64,000 nt of DNA from Caulobacter segnis (GTDB lineage: Bacteria > Pseudomonadota > Alphaproteobacteria > Caulobacterales > Caulobacteraceae), in NCBI RefSeq assembly GCF_019931575.1, contig NZ_CP082923.1:3410001-3474000 (forward strand), in the 5' to 3' direction. This document shows, piece by piece, positions 15,556 to 25,003 of the stretch. A program made the translations under genes and the position numbers. The notes under the pieces are model-generated. The model had not been told where the DNA came from, made no database searches, and was given only the letters and a program-made list of their open reading frames with translations. Each line of letters begins with the position of its first letter. Within the stretch, counting starts at the first letter, position 1.

Positions 15556-15631
15556 TGGTGCCTGGGGCCGGAATCGAACCAGCGACACGCGGATTTTCAA
15601 TCCGCTGCTCTACCAACTGAGCTACCCAGGC
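15556..15631 (-). tRNA. tRNA-Phe (GAA)
   Basis: 76 bases with encoded CCA. The acceptor GCCTGGG pairs perfectly with CCCAGGC and the discriminator is A. The anticodon loop TTGAAAA carries GAA, and the T arm is GGTTCGATTCC. It follows yacG on the same strand. Confidence 0.97.
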
Positions 15632-15729
15632 ATCTTCGGCTTTGGCGGTGGAAACCGCCTCGGCGACCCGCCGTGAAGCGAGGAGCCGGGTCTATAAGTG
15701 AGGCCGAACGGGAAGTCCAGCGCCCTTTT

Positions 15730-15903
15730 TCATTCTCTGTGGATGTCTTCCGAGAGGGGATTTTCCTCGTCGTCATCGCCCCCTTCGACGACATAGCGAC
15801 CACTCAGCCAGCGCTGCAGATCGACGTCCGCGCAGCGCTTGGAGCAGAAGGGACGGAAAGCCGTTTCGACCGGCTTGCCGCAGATGGGGCAGCCCGTGCT
15901 CAT
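15730..15903 (-). CDS. yacG: DNA gyrase inhibitor YacG, zinc-binding
   Basis: 57 residues. It begins MSTGCPICGKPVE and continues to FRPFCSKRCADVDLQRWLSG, giving the YacG zinc ligands Cys5, Cys8, Cys20 and Cys24, and an acidic tail (GGDDDEENP). In E. coli YacG binds GyrB and inhibits gyrase. Its ATG overlaps the TGA of the RNase G-like gene (ATGA), so it is translationally coupled. This tiny gene is easily missed because of its length. Confidence 0.93.
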   Translation of the reverse strand: MSTGCPICGKPVETAFRPFCSKRCADVDLQRWLSGRYVVEGGDDDEENPLSEDIHRE

Positions 15904-16946
15904 GTGGCGGACACCTCGATATGATCGACCGGCAGGTCGGATCGGGATTCGACGACGAAGCGGCGACCCAGGCGCTCGGCGACGCCGGCGTCCAGTTCGG
16001 CCGCGAAGGCCTCGGCGACGGCGGGCGCGCAGCAGGCCGTCAGGCGACCACCGGGATCGGCCCTGCCCTCGCGCTCCAGGGCCCGCGCCAGGCGGCGGGC
16101 CACGTGGCGGGGATTCGGCGCCCCGCGCTCGGTCAGCAGCCGGTCGAGAACCGGCGGCGCGCGGCGCGGCACGATCATCTCCAGCGTGCCGAACTTGCTG
16201 ATCGCCCCGATTCCCACGCCGGGATTGTCCGGCGAGAAGGCGTTGCGGGCGGCCGTGGTCAGGGCCTGGCCGTCATGGCCGCGACCGACCAAGTCGAAGA
16301 CGACGATTCCGCCCAGACCTTTCAGGCGCAGCACCCGCGCGGCGACGCTCAGGGCCGCCATGTTGGCCTGGCGCGCGGCGCGCTTCGAATCGCTGGCCTC
16401 GCGCGCGCCCAGGTCGACGTCGATGGCGGTCAGGGCGCGAGTGGTCTCCACGGCGATGTCGCCGCCGCCCGGTAGGGCGAAGATCGTGGCCAGGGCGTCG
16501 GCCTCGGCTTCCTCGACGGCGGCCAGGGCCTTCTCGCCCGTCGTGGGCGATCCGGCCTTCACATGATGGCGCAGGCGCTCCTCGAGCGTCGGGGCGGACG
16601 CCAGCACGCGCGGCTCGCCCTGCCCTTCGGCGACGAAGCGGGCCACGGCGGCCTTGCCGGCCCGCGAGGCGGTCTTGATCTCGATCTCGACCACGCCCCC
16701 CTCGACCAGCGCGGGCATGTCGGGCCTCAGCGGCAGGATCACGTCCTGGCCGCCGGGCAGCTGGACGAAGGCCGAGGCGAAGGCCTTCTCGATCTTCCTG
16801 ACGCGGGCGACGCCGCGCACGCCCTCCGCGTCCAGCGGATCGTCCGAGGGCCAGGCGACGAACAGCCGCTCGGGCCGGCCGTCCAAGGTCACGACCCCGA
16901 CGGTCTCGCCGACCCCCTTGTAGAGATATGCGCGACGTTCGCTCAT
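15900..16946 (-). CDS. RNase E/G-like protein (short form)
   Basis: 348 residues, shorter than RNase G (about 490). An S1-like start (RRAYLYKGVGETVGVVTL) and the catalytic-type core ITAIDVDLGAR-like segment (ALTAIDVDLGAREASD), RLKGLGGIVVFDL and KFGTLEMIVPR are recognisable. The second DFVDM-type metal-binding Asp appears within VVFDLVG. The zinc-link and small domain are reduced. This short family sits between maf and yacG in alphaproteobacteria; whether it retains full endonuclease activity is uncertain. It lies 10 bases after maf. Confidence 0.88.
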   Translation of the reverse strand: MSERRAYLYKGVGETVGVVTLDGRPERLFVAWPSDDPLDAEGVRGVARVRKIEKAFASAFVQLPGGQDVILPLRPDMPALVEGGVVEIEIKTASRAGKAAVARFVAEGQGEPRVLASAPTLEERLRHHVKAGSPTTGEKALAAVEEAEADALATIFALPGGGDIAVETTRALTAIDVDLGAREASDSKRAARQANMAALSVAARVLRLKGLGGIVVFDLVGRGHDGQALTTAARNAFSPDNPGVGIGAISKFGTLEMIVPRRAPPVLDRLLTERGAPNPRHVARRLARALEREGRADPGGRLTACCAPAVAEAFAAELDAGVAERLGRRFVVESRSDLPVDHIEVSAT

Positions 16947-16956
16947 GGTCTGGCGC

Positions 16957-17538
16957 TCATGGCCGGTAGCCCAGGCCCGAGAGCAGGTTCAGCGTCTCGT
17001 ACAGCGGCAGGCCCACGACGCTGGGATACGAGCCCTGCAGGTCGGTGATGAAGCCGCCCGCCAGGCCCTGGACGCCATAGCCGCCGGCCTTGCCGCGCCA
17101 CTGGCCGCTTTCGATGTAACCGTTACGCTCGGCGTCGGAGAGGCGCTTGAAGCCGACCTTGGTCTCGACGAGACGCGAGGCTTCACGACCGTCCGGGGCG
17201 ATCAGGGCCACGCCGGTCAGCACCTTGTGGTTCCGGCCGGACAGCAGCTTCAGGCAGTAGAGGACGTCGGCCTCGGTCTCGGCCTTGGGCAGGATGCGGC
17301 GGCCGACGGCCACCACGGTGTCGGCGGCCAGCACGAATTCGCCCGGCGCGCGGGCGGCGACCACGCGCGCCTTCTCCAGCGCCAGGCGCAGGGCGTGGCG
17401 GCGCGGGGTCTCGTCGCGCAACGGAGATTCGTCGATGTCGGCGGGGTCGACCCGGTCGGGCGTTACGCCGACCTGGGCCAGCAGGTCGAGGCGCCGGGGG
17501 CTCGCGCTGGCCAGCACCAGCGCCGGCTGGGGAGCCAT
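16957..17538 (-). CDS. maf: Maf family nucleoside triphosphate pyrophosphatase
   Basis: 193 residues, full length. The signature LASASPRRLDLL lies at the N-terminus, with catalytic Asp in VLAADTVVAVG, the Lys/Glu of ALEKARVVA and GKAGGYGVQGLAG near the C-terminus. Maf proteins hydrolyse non-canonical or dTTP/UTP-type nucleotides to monophosphates and limit misincorporation. Seven bases separate it from infA upstream, so it is in the same operon. Confidence 0.95.
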   Translation of the reverse strand: MAPQPALVLASASPRRLDLLAQVGVTPDRVDPADIDESPLRDETPRRHALRLALEKARVVAARAPGEFVLAADTVVAVGRRILPKAETEADVLYCLKLLSGRNHKVLTGVALIAPDGREASRLVETKVGFKRLSDAERNGYIESGQWRGKAGGYGVQGLAGGFITDLQGSYPSVVGLPLYETLNLLSGLGYRP

Positions 17539-17545
17539 CGGCGTC

Positions 17546-17764
17546 CTACTTGAAGCGGTAGGTGATACGGCCCTTGGTCAGGTCGTAGGGGGTCATCTCG
17601 ACCAGGACCTTGTCGCCCGCCAGCACGCGGATGCGGTTTTTGCGCATCTTGCCGGCCGTGTGGGCGATGATCTCGTGATCGTTTTCCAGCTTCACGCGAA
17701 ACGTGGCGTTCGGCAGCAGTTCGCTGACCGTACCGGGAAACTCGAGCAGTTCTTCCTTAGCCAT
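17546..17764 (-). CDS. infA: Translation initiation factor IF-1
   Basis: 72 residues, a single S1/OB fold: [55 protein letters not shown]. It binds the ribosomal A site during initiation. It heads the tight infA-maf-RNase-yacG run. Confidence 0.98.
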   Translation of the reverse strand: MAKEELLEFPGTVSELLPNATFRVKLENDHEIIAHTAGKMRKNRIRVLAGDKVLVEMTPYDLTKGRITYRFK

Positions 17765-17860
17765 CAGGCCTCTCAGTGGGACGAATCGGACAGCCGCGAG
17801 CCCCCGTCTGACATCGAGTCAGGACGAGGCCCTTCGCGGCGAGGCGCCTCTATAGCGCAT

Positions 17861-18319
17861 TCACCCCCCGAACGTCGATGGCGCGCCGAAACGTTGCTTG
17901 ATCTGCGCGGCCAGGGCGTCGCGAACCTCGCGATAGGCCTCCAGGCGCGCCTCGCGCGAGCCGTCGACCAGGGTCGGATCGTGGGTCGGCCAGTACTCGA
18001 TCGCGACGGAGCGGTCGCGCGACAGCTCCACCGCCCGATGCTGGGCCTCTGGGGTCAGGGAGACGACGACATCGAAGCTGTCGTCCTCCAGTTCGGCGAA
18101 GGTCTTGGGCTTGTGGTCCGAGACGTCCAGGCCCAGTTCGTCCATCACCGCCACGACGAAGGGGTCGACCCCCTCCCCTGCCGGGTCGGGCTTCAGGCCG
18201 CACGAATCCACGAACGCCCGCTTGCCGTAGAAGCGCTTGAACAACCCCTCGGCCATCGGCGAGCGCACGCGGTTGTAGTTGCAACTGAACAGCACCGCGT
18301 CGGGCAGCAGGTCCGACAC
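17861..18319 (-). CDS. Low-molecular-weight protein phosphatase / arsenate-reductase-like
   Basis: 152 residues from a GTG start two bases after the UPF0262 stop. The P-loop CNYNRVRS (Cys13, Arg19) is the CX5R active site of the LMW phosphatase fold, with the general acid Asp likely in YWPTHDPT. Family members dephosphorylate tyrosine or reduce arsenate; the conserved position between UPF0262 and infA in alphaproteobacteria says nothing about substrate. The frame is open far upstream, but that part only shadows UPF0262. Confidence 0.9.
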   Translation of the reverse strand: MSDLLPDAVLFSCNYNRVRSPMAEGLFKRFYGKRAFVDSCGLKPDPAGEGVDPFVVAVMDELGLDVSDHKPKTFAELEDDSFDVVVSLTPEAQHRAVELSRDRSVAIEYWPTHDPTLVDGSREARLEAYREVRDALAAQIKQRFGAPSTFGG

Positions 18320-18321
18320 GC

Positions 18322-18816
18322 CTATCCCCGCCAGTGCAGCGCGCAGATCAGGGTGAACAGGCGGCGGGCGGTGTCGAGGTCGGTCTTGACCTTGCCCTCC
18401 AGCCGTTCGCGCAGAAGGTTGGAGCCCTCGTTGTGCAGGCCGCGACGGCCCATGTCCAAGGCCTCGATCTGCTGCGGCGTGGCGCTGCGGATCGCGGAGT
18501 AGTAGCTGTCGCAGATCATGAAGTAGTCCTTGATCACGCCCCGGAACGGCGACAGCGAGAGCAAGTGGCGGCGTTCCCACCTTTCATTTTCGGGGCCCTG
18601 CCCCCGGATGTCGAAGGCCAGCCGGTTCTCGATCAGCGACAGGCGGATGTCGTAGGGCCCGCCCGGCGCGTCGGTCGGCTCGAAATAGTTGCCTTCCAGC
18701 AGGTCGAAGATCGCGACCTGGCGCTCCTGCTCCTGGTCGCGCGAGGCGGCCGCGAGGCTGTCCTCGTCGATCTCGATCGACTTGATCCGGTGCGTGGCGC
18801 GGGCGTCGGTGCTCAT
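18322..18816 (-). CDS. UPF0262 family protein
   Basis: 164 residues matching the uncharacterised alphaproteobacterial UPF0262 family: [13 protein letters not shown], then [36 protein letters not shown] and [18 protein letters not shown]. It is cytoplasmic and alpha/beta, and its function is unknown. It sits 21 bases downstream of hisD and two bases before the phosphatase gene, the canonical order. Confidence 0.93.
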   Translation of the reverse strand: MSTDARATHRIKSIEIDEDSLAAASRDQEQERQVAIFDLLEGNYFEPTDAPGGPYDIRLSLIENRLAFDIRGQGPENERWERRHLLSLSPFRGVIKDYFMICDSYYSAIRSATPQQIEALDMGRRGLHNEGSNLLRERLEGKVKTDLDTARRLFTLICALHWRG

Positions 18817-18837
18817 CTGGCGCGGGAGGTTCGCGCG

Positions 18838-20124
18838 TCAGTCGCCGGAAGGCAACCTCACCGAGGCCGACAAGGCGTGGGCGGGCAGCCCTTCCGCCGT
18901 CGCCAGCGCCACGGTGTGCGGCCCCAGGATCCCGAACGAGGCCGCATCGCACTTCACGATCGAGGTGCGCTTGATGAAGTCGTAGATCGACAGGCCCGAC
19001 TGGAAGCGCGCCGCGCGGCTGGTCGGCAGCACGTGGTTCGAGCCGGCCACGTAGTCGCCGATGGCTTCCGGCGTCACCCGGCCCAGGAAGATCGCGCCGG
19101 CGTGCCGCACGCGGTCGGAGAGCCGTTCGGGATTGTCCAGGGCGAACTCGACGTGCTCGGGGGCGATGGCGTCGACCAGGGCCGGGCTCTCGTGCAGCGG
19201 GGCGATGATCACCGCGCCGTGGTCGCGCCACGAGGCGGCGGCGTCCTCGCCGGTCGCCAGGGTCTTCAGGCGCGCGTCCACGGCGGCCTCGACGGCGGCG
19301 GCGAAGGCCTCGTCGTCGGTGATCAGGATCGACTGGGCGGCCGGGTCGTGCTCGGCCTGGCTCAGCAGGTCGACGGCGATCCAGTCGGGATCATTGTTCC
19401 TGTCGGCGACCACGACGATCTCCGACGGGCCGGCCAGGGCGTCGATGCCGACCACGCCATAGAGGCGGCGCTTGGCGGCGGTGACATAGGCGTTGCCGGG
19501 GCCGACGATCTTGTCGACCGGCTGGATCGGGCCTGCCCCGTAGGCCAGCGCGGCGACGGCCTGGGCCCCGCCCACGCGCCAGATCTCGGTGACGCCGGCT
19601 TCCTTGGCCGCGGCCAGCACGGCCGGCTGCAGCTTGCCGGGCGGGGTGACCATGGCGATGCGGTCGACGCCGGCCACCTGGGCGGGCACGGCGTTCATCA
19701 GCACGGTCGAGGGATAGGCCGCGCGGCCGCCGGGGACATAGACGCCCACGGCCTCCAGTGGCGTCCAGCGCCAGCCCAACTCGACGCCGGCCTCGTCGGT
19801 CCAGGCCTGGTCGGCCGGGCGCTGGCGGCTGTGATAGGCGCGGATGCGTGCGGCGGCGAAGGCGATGGCCTCGCGCACCTCGGCCGGGGTGTCGGCCGCG
19901 CCCTGCTCGATCTCTTCCGCCGTGACGCGGATCGTGTCGGCGGTCAACTCGACCTTGTCGAACTTGCGGCTGTAGTCGAGCACCGCCTCAAGGCCATGGG
20001 TCTTCACCGCGTCCAGCACCTGGGCGGCGGCGGCGTCGACATCGGCCGGCGAGCCGCGACGCTCGTCGAGGAAGGCCTTGAAGACGGCCTGGAAGTCGGG
20101 GGCGGTGAAGGAGAAGCGGCGCAT
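18838..20124 (-). CDS. hisD: Histidinol dehydrogenase
   Basis: 428 residues, standard HisD length. It has the zinc/NAD signature region [59 protein letters not shown] and NHVLPTS. It oxidises histidinol to histidine in two NAD-dependent steps, the last step of histidine synthesis. It is here separated from its usual upstream neighbours (DUF2948, murA) by a transporter gene and a small membrane-protein gene. Confidence 0.97.
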   Translation of the reverse strand: MRRFSFTAPDFQAVFKAFLDERRGSPADVDAAAAQVLDAVKTHGLEAVLDYSRKFDKVELTADTIRVTAEEIEQGAADTPAEVREAIAFAAARIRAYHSRQRPADQAWTDEAGVELGWRWTPLEAVGVYVPGGRAAYPSTVLMNAVPAQVAGVDRIAMVTPPGKLQPAVLAAAKEAGVTEIWRVGGAQAVAALAYGAGPIQPVDKIVGPGNAYVTAAKRRLYGVVGIDALAGPSEIVVVADRNNDPDWIAVDLLSQAEHDPAAQSILITDDEAFAAAVEAAVDARLKTLATGEDAAASWRDHGAVIIAPLHESPALVDAIAPEHVEFALDNPERLSDRVRHAGAIFLGRVTPEAIGDYVAGSNHVLPTSRAARFQSGLSIYDFIKRTSIVKCDAASFGILGPHTVALATAEGLPAHALSASVRLPSGD

Positions 20125-20170
20125 GGTCGCTTAAATGCGGCTTTTGCGGCGGGAGGCAAGACTCAAATGC

Positions 20171-20196
20171 CCCTTCCCCCTTGATGGGGGGAAGGG
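20171..20196. repeat. GC-rich hairpin between the NCS1 transporter gene and hisD
   Basis: CCCTTCCCCC (20171-20180) and GGGGGAAGGG (20187-20196) form a 10-bp stem with a 6-base loop. It lies in the 164-base gap upstream of hisD and downstream of the transporter gene; it may terminate the latter. Confidence 0.55.
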
Positions 20197-20288
20197 TTGG
20201 GGATGGGGTTGATCGCTGAGCCGGCCAAATGCGCGGCATCAACCGCCGCATCACCCCCACCCTACCCCACCCCATCCAGGAGGAGGGG

Positions 20289-21731
20289 TTATGCCTTCCG
20301 CATCAGCGCCCCATACACGGTCGCCGCGATCGCCAGGCCGACGAACCACGCATACGTATAGAGCCCCGTCCAGAACGCGCCGACACCGGCGAACAGGTGC
20401 GGCGCTGCGGCCGCCAGGAAGCCCGGCAGGTCGGGCAGCACGCCCAGGACCAGGGCCACGACCGCCGCGACGTTCCAGCCGCCGCGATAGGCGTAGGCGC
20501 CGTCCTTGGCGTAGAGGTCGTCCACCACCAGCCGGGCCTTGCGCACCAGCCAGTAGTCGACGATCAGGATCCCAGCGATCGGTCCCAGCAGCGCGCCATA
20601 GCCGACCAGCCAGGTGAAGATGTAGCCCTGGGTGGTCTCCAGCAGCTTCCAGGGCATGATCAGCACGCCGATCCCGGCGGTGATCCAGCCGCCGGTGCGA
20701 TAGCTGATCTTGCTGGGCCGCAGGGCCGAGAAGTCGTAGGCCGGCCCGACCAGGTTGGCGGCGATGTTGCAGCAGACGGTGTCGAGGCTGATGATTAGGA
20801 GGCCCACGACGACCGCGATCCCGCCGATGTCGCCGGCCAGTTGCACCGGATCCCAGATCGCCTTGCCGAACACGATCGTCGTGGCCGAGGTCGTCACCAC
20901 GCTGACCAGGGCCAGCAGGCCCATCGGCGCCGGAAGACCCACGGCCTGGCCGATGATCTGGTCGGACTGCTGGCGCGCGAACCGGGTGAAGTCGGGGATG
21001 TTCAAGGCGAGCGTCGCCCAGAAGCCGACCATGGCCGTCAGGGCCGGCGCGAAGACGCTCCAGAACTGGCCGGCCTTGGGACCGCCTTCGACGAAGGCCG
21101 AGGGCTGATGCAGGATCGGCCCCAGGCCGCCGGCCTTTGACACCGCCCACCAGACCATCAGGCCGCAGATCAGGATCTTGATCGGCGCGGTCCAGGTCTC
21201 AAGCTTGCGCACCGCCGTCAGCCCCTTGGTGACGAACAGCAGTTGGACGCCCCAAAACGCGAAGAAGGCCAGCAGTTGGCCCAGGCCGATGCCCAGCAGC
21301 GGCAGCGGCGCGCCTTCCAGCGTCCGGCCAACAATGACGCCCAGCAGGGTCAGCAGCGCGCCGCCGCCGATCCAGGTCTGGATGCCGTACCAGCCGCAGG
21401 CGACGATCGCCCGCGCCACGGCCGGAACCCGCGCGCCCTTCCAACCGAACGAGGCCCGCGCCAGCACCGCGTAGGGCACGCCCCAGCGCGCGCCGGCGTG
21501 GCCGATCAGCAGCATGGGGACCAGCACGACCAGATTGCCCAGCAGCACGGTCGCCACCGCCTGCCCCGCCGACATGCCCTGCTCGATCAGGCCCGAGGCC
21601 AGCATGTAGGCCGGCACGCAGATGACCATGCCCAGCCAAAGGGCCGCGAAGTGCCGCCAGCGCCAGGTGCGCTGCGCCTGGCTGGTCGGGGCCAGGTCCT
21701 CGTTCCACAGATCGCTGTCGGGCGCGCGCAT
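20289..21731 (-). CDS. NCS1 family nucleobase:cation symporter
   Basis: 480 residues and about 12 membrane helices. NCS1 marks include the Asn/Asp-Leu-rich start DLWNEDLAPTSQAQRTWRWRHFAALWLGM, then HAGARWGVPYAVLARASFGWKGARVPAVARAIVAC cut as in the family (GARWGVPYAVLARASFG, then CGWYGIQTWIGG). It imports purines, pyrimidines, hydantoin or related bases with Na+ or H+; which one is unclear. No catabolic gene is adjacent. It is placed inside an otherwise conserved housekeeping block, which suggests insertion. Confidence 0.92.
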   Translation of the reverse strand: MRAPDSDLWNEDLAPTSQAQRTWRWRHFAALWLGMVICVPAYMLASGLIEQGMSAGQAVATVLLGNLVVLVPMLLIGHAGARWGVPYAVLARASFGWKGARVPAVARAIVACGWYGIQTWIGGGALLTLLGVIVGRTLEGAPLPLLGIGLGQLLAFFAFWGVQLLFVTKGLTAVRKLETWTAPIKILICGLMVWWAVSKAGGLGPILHQPSAFVEGGPKAGQFWSVFAPALTAMVGFWATLALNIPDFTRFARQQSDQIIGQAVGLPAPMGLLALVSVVTTSATTIVFGKAIWDPVQLAGDIGGIAVVVGLLIISLDTVCCNIAANLVGPAYDFSALRPSKISYRTGGWITAGIGVLIMPWKLLETTQGYIFTWLVGYGALLGPIAGILIVDYWLVRKARLVVDDLYAKDGAYAYRGGWNVAAVVALVLGVLPDLPGFLAAAAPHLFAGVGAFWTGLYTYAWFVGLAIAATVYGALMRKA

Positions 21732-21808
21732 CGGCGAAGCTTAGGAGGGGTTAGCCCGTCCTGGCAATCGGCGGAACGCCGTTCGATCACCTTCCGCCAA
21801 TCCTGCCT

Positions 21809-21937
21809 TCCTAGGCCCCGCGCCTACGATCCACCGATCCGCTGACACGGCTCCTCCCGAGGGGACACCGCGCGCGGCGGCGTTCTCCCTTCCACTCCGA
21901 GCAGCGGAACCATGGATCGTAGGCGCGGGGCCTAGGA
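21809..21937. repeat. Long inverted repeat (25-bp perfect arms)
   Basis: Bases 21809-21833 are the exact reverse complement of 21913-21937; with mismatches the match continues inward to about 36 bases. The 79-base interior has no coding frame. It lies between the NCS1 gene start and the end of the small membrane-protein gene. It could be a MITE-like element, a cruciform, or a large terminator. Confidence 0.85.
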
Positions 21938-21955
21938 AAACGAGTGGGACAAGCT

Positions 21956-22129
21956 TCAGACCAGCGCCGCGGCCAGCACCGCCATCCCCGCCCAGAACGC
22001 AAGGCACAGCACCACCGCCGTGGCCCGGCCCCAGTCGAAGCGGGCCTCGCCATGCGGCGACACCGGCATTGCGGGCTTGGAGATTTCGTATGAACCGAAA
22101 CCAGTCGAGTAGGCGGACCTTCTGGCCAT
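21956..22129 (-). CDS. Small single-pass membrane protein
   Basis: 57 residues. A polar N-terminus (MARRSAYSTGFGSYEIS, then KPAMPVSPHGEARFDWG) is followed by one helix ATAVVLCLAFWAGMAVLAA ending at the C-terminus. AGGGA lies about 10 bases upstream of the ATG. The charge pattern predicts the N-terminus in the cytoplasm. I do not recognise a family; small membrane proteins of this shape are common in Caulobacter. It is shorter than most gene-finder cutoffs. Confidence 0.65.
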   Translation of the reverse strand: MARRSAYSTGFGSYEISKPAMPVSPHGEARFDWGRATAVVLCLAFWAGMAVLAAALV

Positions 22130-22324
22130 CGAGGCGTCCCTAACGAGCGCGCCTCTGTCGGGCGCGTGGCGTTAACCTAACACCGCTCGCGCGCCGGGCG
22201 AATTGGCCAGCCGATCACTAGAGCGTGGGACAAATCCACGGCATTCGCTCTGCCTACGGAAAGATCAGCAAAACGGCGCAGCTCAACGGATGAGCAGGCG
22301 CCCAATTCTTAGCCCGCCCAATTC

Positions 22325-22774
22325 CTAGTCCGCGTGACCCGGCGTCCGGGGCGTGGCCCACGGGTCGGAGACGTCGGCCAGGGCCACGTCCAGGCAATCG
22401 ACGCTGACCCGCATGTCGCCGCCGCCCGCGAAGGTCAGGGTGACGACGCCGGCGGGGGCTTCCTCGGCCGCCTCGAAGCTGATCGACAACAGCTCGACGA
22501 CCGCGCCCTTGGCGTCACGGCGCAGGTTGCGCGCCTGGACGCCCGAGACGTCGCCGAACTGCAGGGCCGAGCGCACGCGTTCCGCCCCCTTGGCGCCCGC
22601 CTTCCCCTTGGCCTCCCAGCGGAAGCGGTTGCAGGCGATCGTCAGGGTGCGCCCCTGGGCGTCCCAGCGGATGTCACCGATCTTGGCCACGGCGTCCTGC
22701 AGGGCGGCCGACAGCACGGAAAGGTCGTCTGCGTCCTGGGCCAGAAGGCGCAGCGGCTTGCTCGGTTGCGCCAT
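22325..22774 (-). CDS. DUF2948 family protein
   Basis: 149 residues of the alphaproteobacterial DUF2948 family: LRLLAQDADDLSVLSAALQD at the start, FRWEAKGKAGAKGAERVRS, and a C-terminal LTFAGGGDMRVSVDCLDVAL. Function is unknown; it regularly follows murA. The start is two bases after the murA stop, so they are co-translated. The longer open frame upstream only shadows murA. Confidence 0.92.
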   Translation of the reverse strand: MAQPSKPLRLLAQDADDLSVLSAALQDAVAKIGDIRWDAQGRTLTIACNRFRWEAKGKAGAKGAERVRSALQFGDVSGVQARNLRRDAKGAVVELLSISFEAAEEAPAGVVTLTFAGGGDMRVSVDCLDVALADVSDPWATPRTPGHAD

Positions 22775-22776
22775 GC

Positions 22777-24066
22777 CTAGAGCTCCGGCTCGCCGTCGCC
22801 GACGATGCGGCGGACCTGGGCCCCGCAGGCGCCCAGCTTCTCTTCCAGGCGCTCGAAGCCGCGGTCCAGGTGATAGATGCGGCTGACCGTGGTCTCGCCG
22901 CGCGCGACCAGGCCGGCGATCACCAGGCTGACCGAGGCGCGCAGGTCGGTGGCCATCACCTCGGCGCCTTCCAACTGCTCGACGCCGCGCACGCGGGCCT
23001 CGCCGCCCGAGACCGAGATGTCGGCGCCCAGGCGCATCAGCTCGGGGGCGTGCATGAAGCGGTTTTCGAAGATGGTCTCGCGGATGCGGCTCTCGCCGTT
23101 CGCGGTCGTCATCAGCGCCATGAACTGCGCCTGCAGGTCGGTGGCGAAGCCCGGGAACGGCGCGGTCTCGATGTCGACGGCGTTCAGGCGCGAACCGTTG
23201 CGGCGGATGATGCAGCCGTCGGCGGTCTCCTCGACGCCGGCGCCGGCTTCCTTCAGCTTCTCGAGCAGGGCGTCGATCAGGCCCGGGCGGGCGTTGGTCA
23301 GACGGACCTCCCCGCCGGCCATGGCGGCCGCGACGGCGTAGGTGCCCATCTCGATCCGGTCGGGGATCACCGCATGGGTCGCGCCCTTCAGACGGGGAAC
23401 GCCGGTGATGGTCACGGTCGGCGTGCCGGCCCCCTCGACCTTGGCGCCCATGGCGTTCAGGCACTCCTGCAGGTCGACCAGCTCGGGCTCACAGGCGGCG
23501 TTGTGGATGACGGTCACGCCGTCGGCCAGCACGGCGGCCAGCATGGCGTGCTCGGTCGCGCCCACGGACACGAACGGGAAGGTGATCTCGGCGCCCTTCA
23601 GGCCGCGCGGGGCCTGGGCGTAGACGTAGCCTTCGTGCAGGTCGATCTTGGCCCCCAGGGCCTCCAGGGCCTGCAGGTGCAGGTCCACGGGGCGGGCGCC
23701 GATGGTGCAGCCGCCGGGCAGCGAGACCTTGGCCTGGCCCGAACGGGCGACCAGCGGGCCCAGCACGTTGAACGAGGCCCGCATCTGGCGGACCAGATCG
23801 TAAGGCGCGAAGCCGCTGGTGATCTCCGGCGCGTGCAGGATGGTCTGCTGACCGTCCGGACCGTCGCTCTCGGTGACGCTGACGCCCAGGCGCATGAGCA
23901 ACTTGCCCAGGAACCGGGTGTCGGCCAGGCGCGGCATGTTCGTCAGGCGCAGCGGCTCGTCGGTGAGCAGGCTGGCCGCCATCAGCTTGATGGCCGAGTT
24001 CTTGGCGCCGCTGATCGGGATCGATCCGTTCAGCCGCGCGCCGCCGGTGATGGCGATGCGATCCAT
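22777..24066 (-). CDS. murA: UDP-N-acetylglucosamine 1-carboxyvinyltransferase
   Basis: 429 residues, full length. It has [20 protein letters not shown] at the N-terminus, active-site Cys120 in [15 protein letters not shown], then [19 protein letters not shown] and [15 protein letters not shown]. It transfers enolpyruvate to UDP-GlcNAc, the first committed step of peptidoglycan synthesis. Because the catalytic residue is Cys and not Asp, the enzyme is predicted to be sensitive to fosfomycin. It heads the murA-DUF2948 pair. Confidence 0.97.
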   Translation of the reverse strand: MDRIAITGGARLNGSIPISGAKNSAIKLMAASLLTDEPLRLTNMPRLADTRFLGKLLMRLGVSVTESDGPDGQQTILHAPEITSGFAPYDLVRQMRASFNVLGPLVARSGQAKVSLPGGCTIGARPVDLHLQALEALGAKIDLHEGYVYAQAPRGLKGAEITFPFVSVGATEHAMLAAVLADGVTVIHNAACEPELVDLQECLNAMGAKVEGAGTPTVTITGVPRLKGATHAVIPDRIEMGTYAVAAAMAGGEVRLTNARPGLIDALLEKLKEAGAGVEETADGCIIRRNGSRLNAVDIETAPFPGFATDLQAQFMALMTTANGESRIRETIFENRFMHAPELMRLGADISVSGGEARVRGVEQLEGAEVMATDLRASVSLVIAGLVARGETTVSRIYHLDRGFERLEEKLGACGAQVRRIVGDGEPEL

Positions 24067-24177
24067 TCAGGTCCCTCGAACGCGCGGGGTGGGGGACGCC
24101 GCGCGGCTCACATGTGAGGAGCGCGTTCTATCCGTTGCAAGGGGGGTTGCAAGGGCTTCCCCCACTAAATCCGCCCG

Positions 24178-24642
24178 TTAGATCGGCGCCGACAGGTCGT
24201 AGGGACGCTCGTCGTCCGGCCAGCGCAGGTCGTGGGTGACGCTGGCCAGGTCCAGGGCGACCTGGGCCAGGTCGATGGCCTTGCGCGTCGCCGCCAGGCC
24301 GTCGCGGCCGAAGGCGGCCTTGCCGTGCTCGGTGTCGAACTGGCCGCCGTCGCCGCTCAGCCGCACGGCGACCGCCCAGCCCTCCCCGTCTGGATTCGGG
24401 AACGGCGCCGACAGCGCGACCACCAGCGGAACCCGGCTTCCGTCGCGATGACTTATCCCCAGCAAGTTTCGAACGGCGTTATACGGCTTCGGCGCCGCTC
24501 GCGCGGCCGCGATCGCCGGGTCGGATTCGGCGGAACTCCCCAGGGAACTGGCGCGCGCCGCGGCTTTTCGCTTGCGCAGGTTGGTTCTGAGGGCCTCGGC
24601 CAGCTTGGCCTCGCGGGTCGATTTGTCGTCGCTGATCGGCAT
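24178..24642 (-). CDS. Hypothetical protein, 154 residues
   Basis: It begins MPISDDKSTREAKLAEALRT with a basic N-terminal helix (NLRKRKAAARAS), followed by an Ala-rich segment and a compact alpha/beta C-terminus (VAVRLSGDGGQF, ATRKAIDLAQVALDLAS). There is no signal peptide. I do not recognise it with confidence. The N-terminal segment resembles short alphaproteobacterial DUF4169-type proteins, but the C-terminal part is longer than those. It is adjacent to tRNA-Thr on the opposite strand; the frame extends past the tRNA only as a shadow. Confidence 0.65.
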   Translation of the reverse strand: MPISDDKSTREAKLAEALRTNLRKRKAAARASSLGSSAESDPAIAAARAAPKPYNAVRNLLGISHRDGSRVPLVVALSAPFPNPDGEGWAVAVRLSGDGGQFDTEHGKAAFGRDGLAATRKAIDLAQVALDLASVTHDLRWPDDERPYDLSAPI

Positions 24643-24732
24643 GCGCCGGGGGTGCGGCGACAAACTTCCAGGGTCAAGGCGATTTTGGGCTTGGCGTTCG
24701 CGATTCTCCTCGCTATACGCCCCCTCCTCGTC

Positions 24733-24807
<75 letters not shown>

Positions 24808-24808
24808 T

Positions 24809-24835
24809 GGGGGTCCAAGCACAGCTTGGACCCCC
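24809..24835 (+). terminator. Hairpin after tRNA-Thr
   Basis: A 12-bp perfect stem (24809-24820 with 24824-24835) with a 3-base loop starts one base after the tRNA CCA. It has no T tract, so it may serve as an RNA 3' processing structure as much as a terminator. The remaining bases up to 25003 hold nothing recognisable. Confidence 0.65.
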
Positions 24836-25003
24836 GCCAATACGACGAGATCCACCCTCGAGACGACACGCACGCTGAAGCGGACGCCCATTCGGACGTC
24901 CGTCAAATCGTCTTCCGACGCTCTCGCACAGGCGCGCGAAAGGAGGACGTCGTTTCCGACGCCCTCCTCCCACGCAGCAGACGGAATACCGCCCGGATCG
25001 TCC

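Noticed and set aside
18334..20184. A 616-codon open frame opposite hisD and UPF0262
   Set aside because: It spans two conserved genes on the other strand and shows no recognisable motif.
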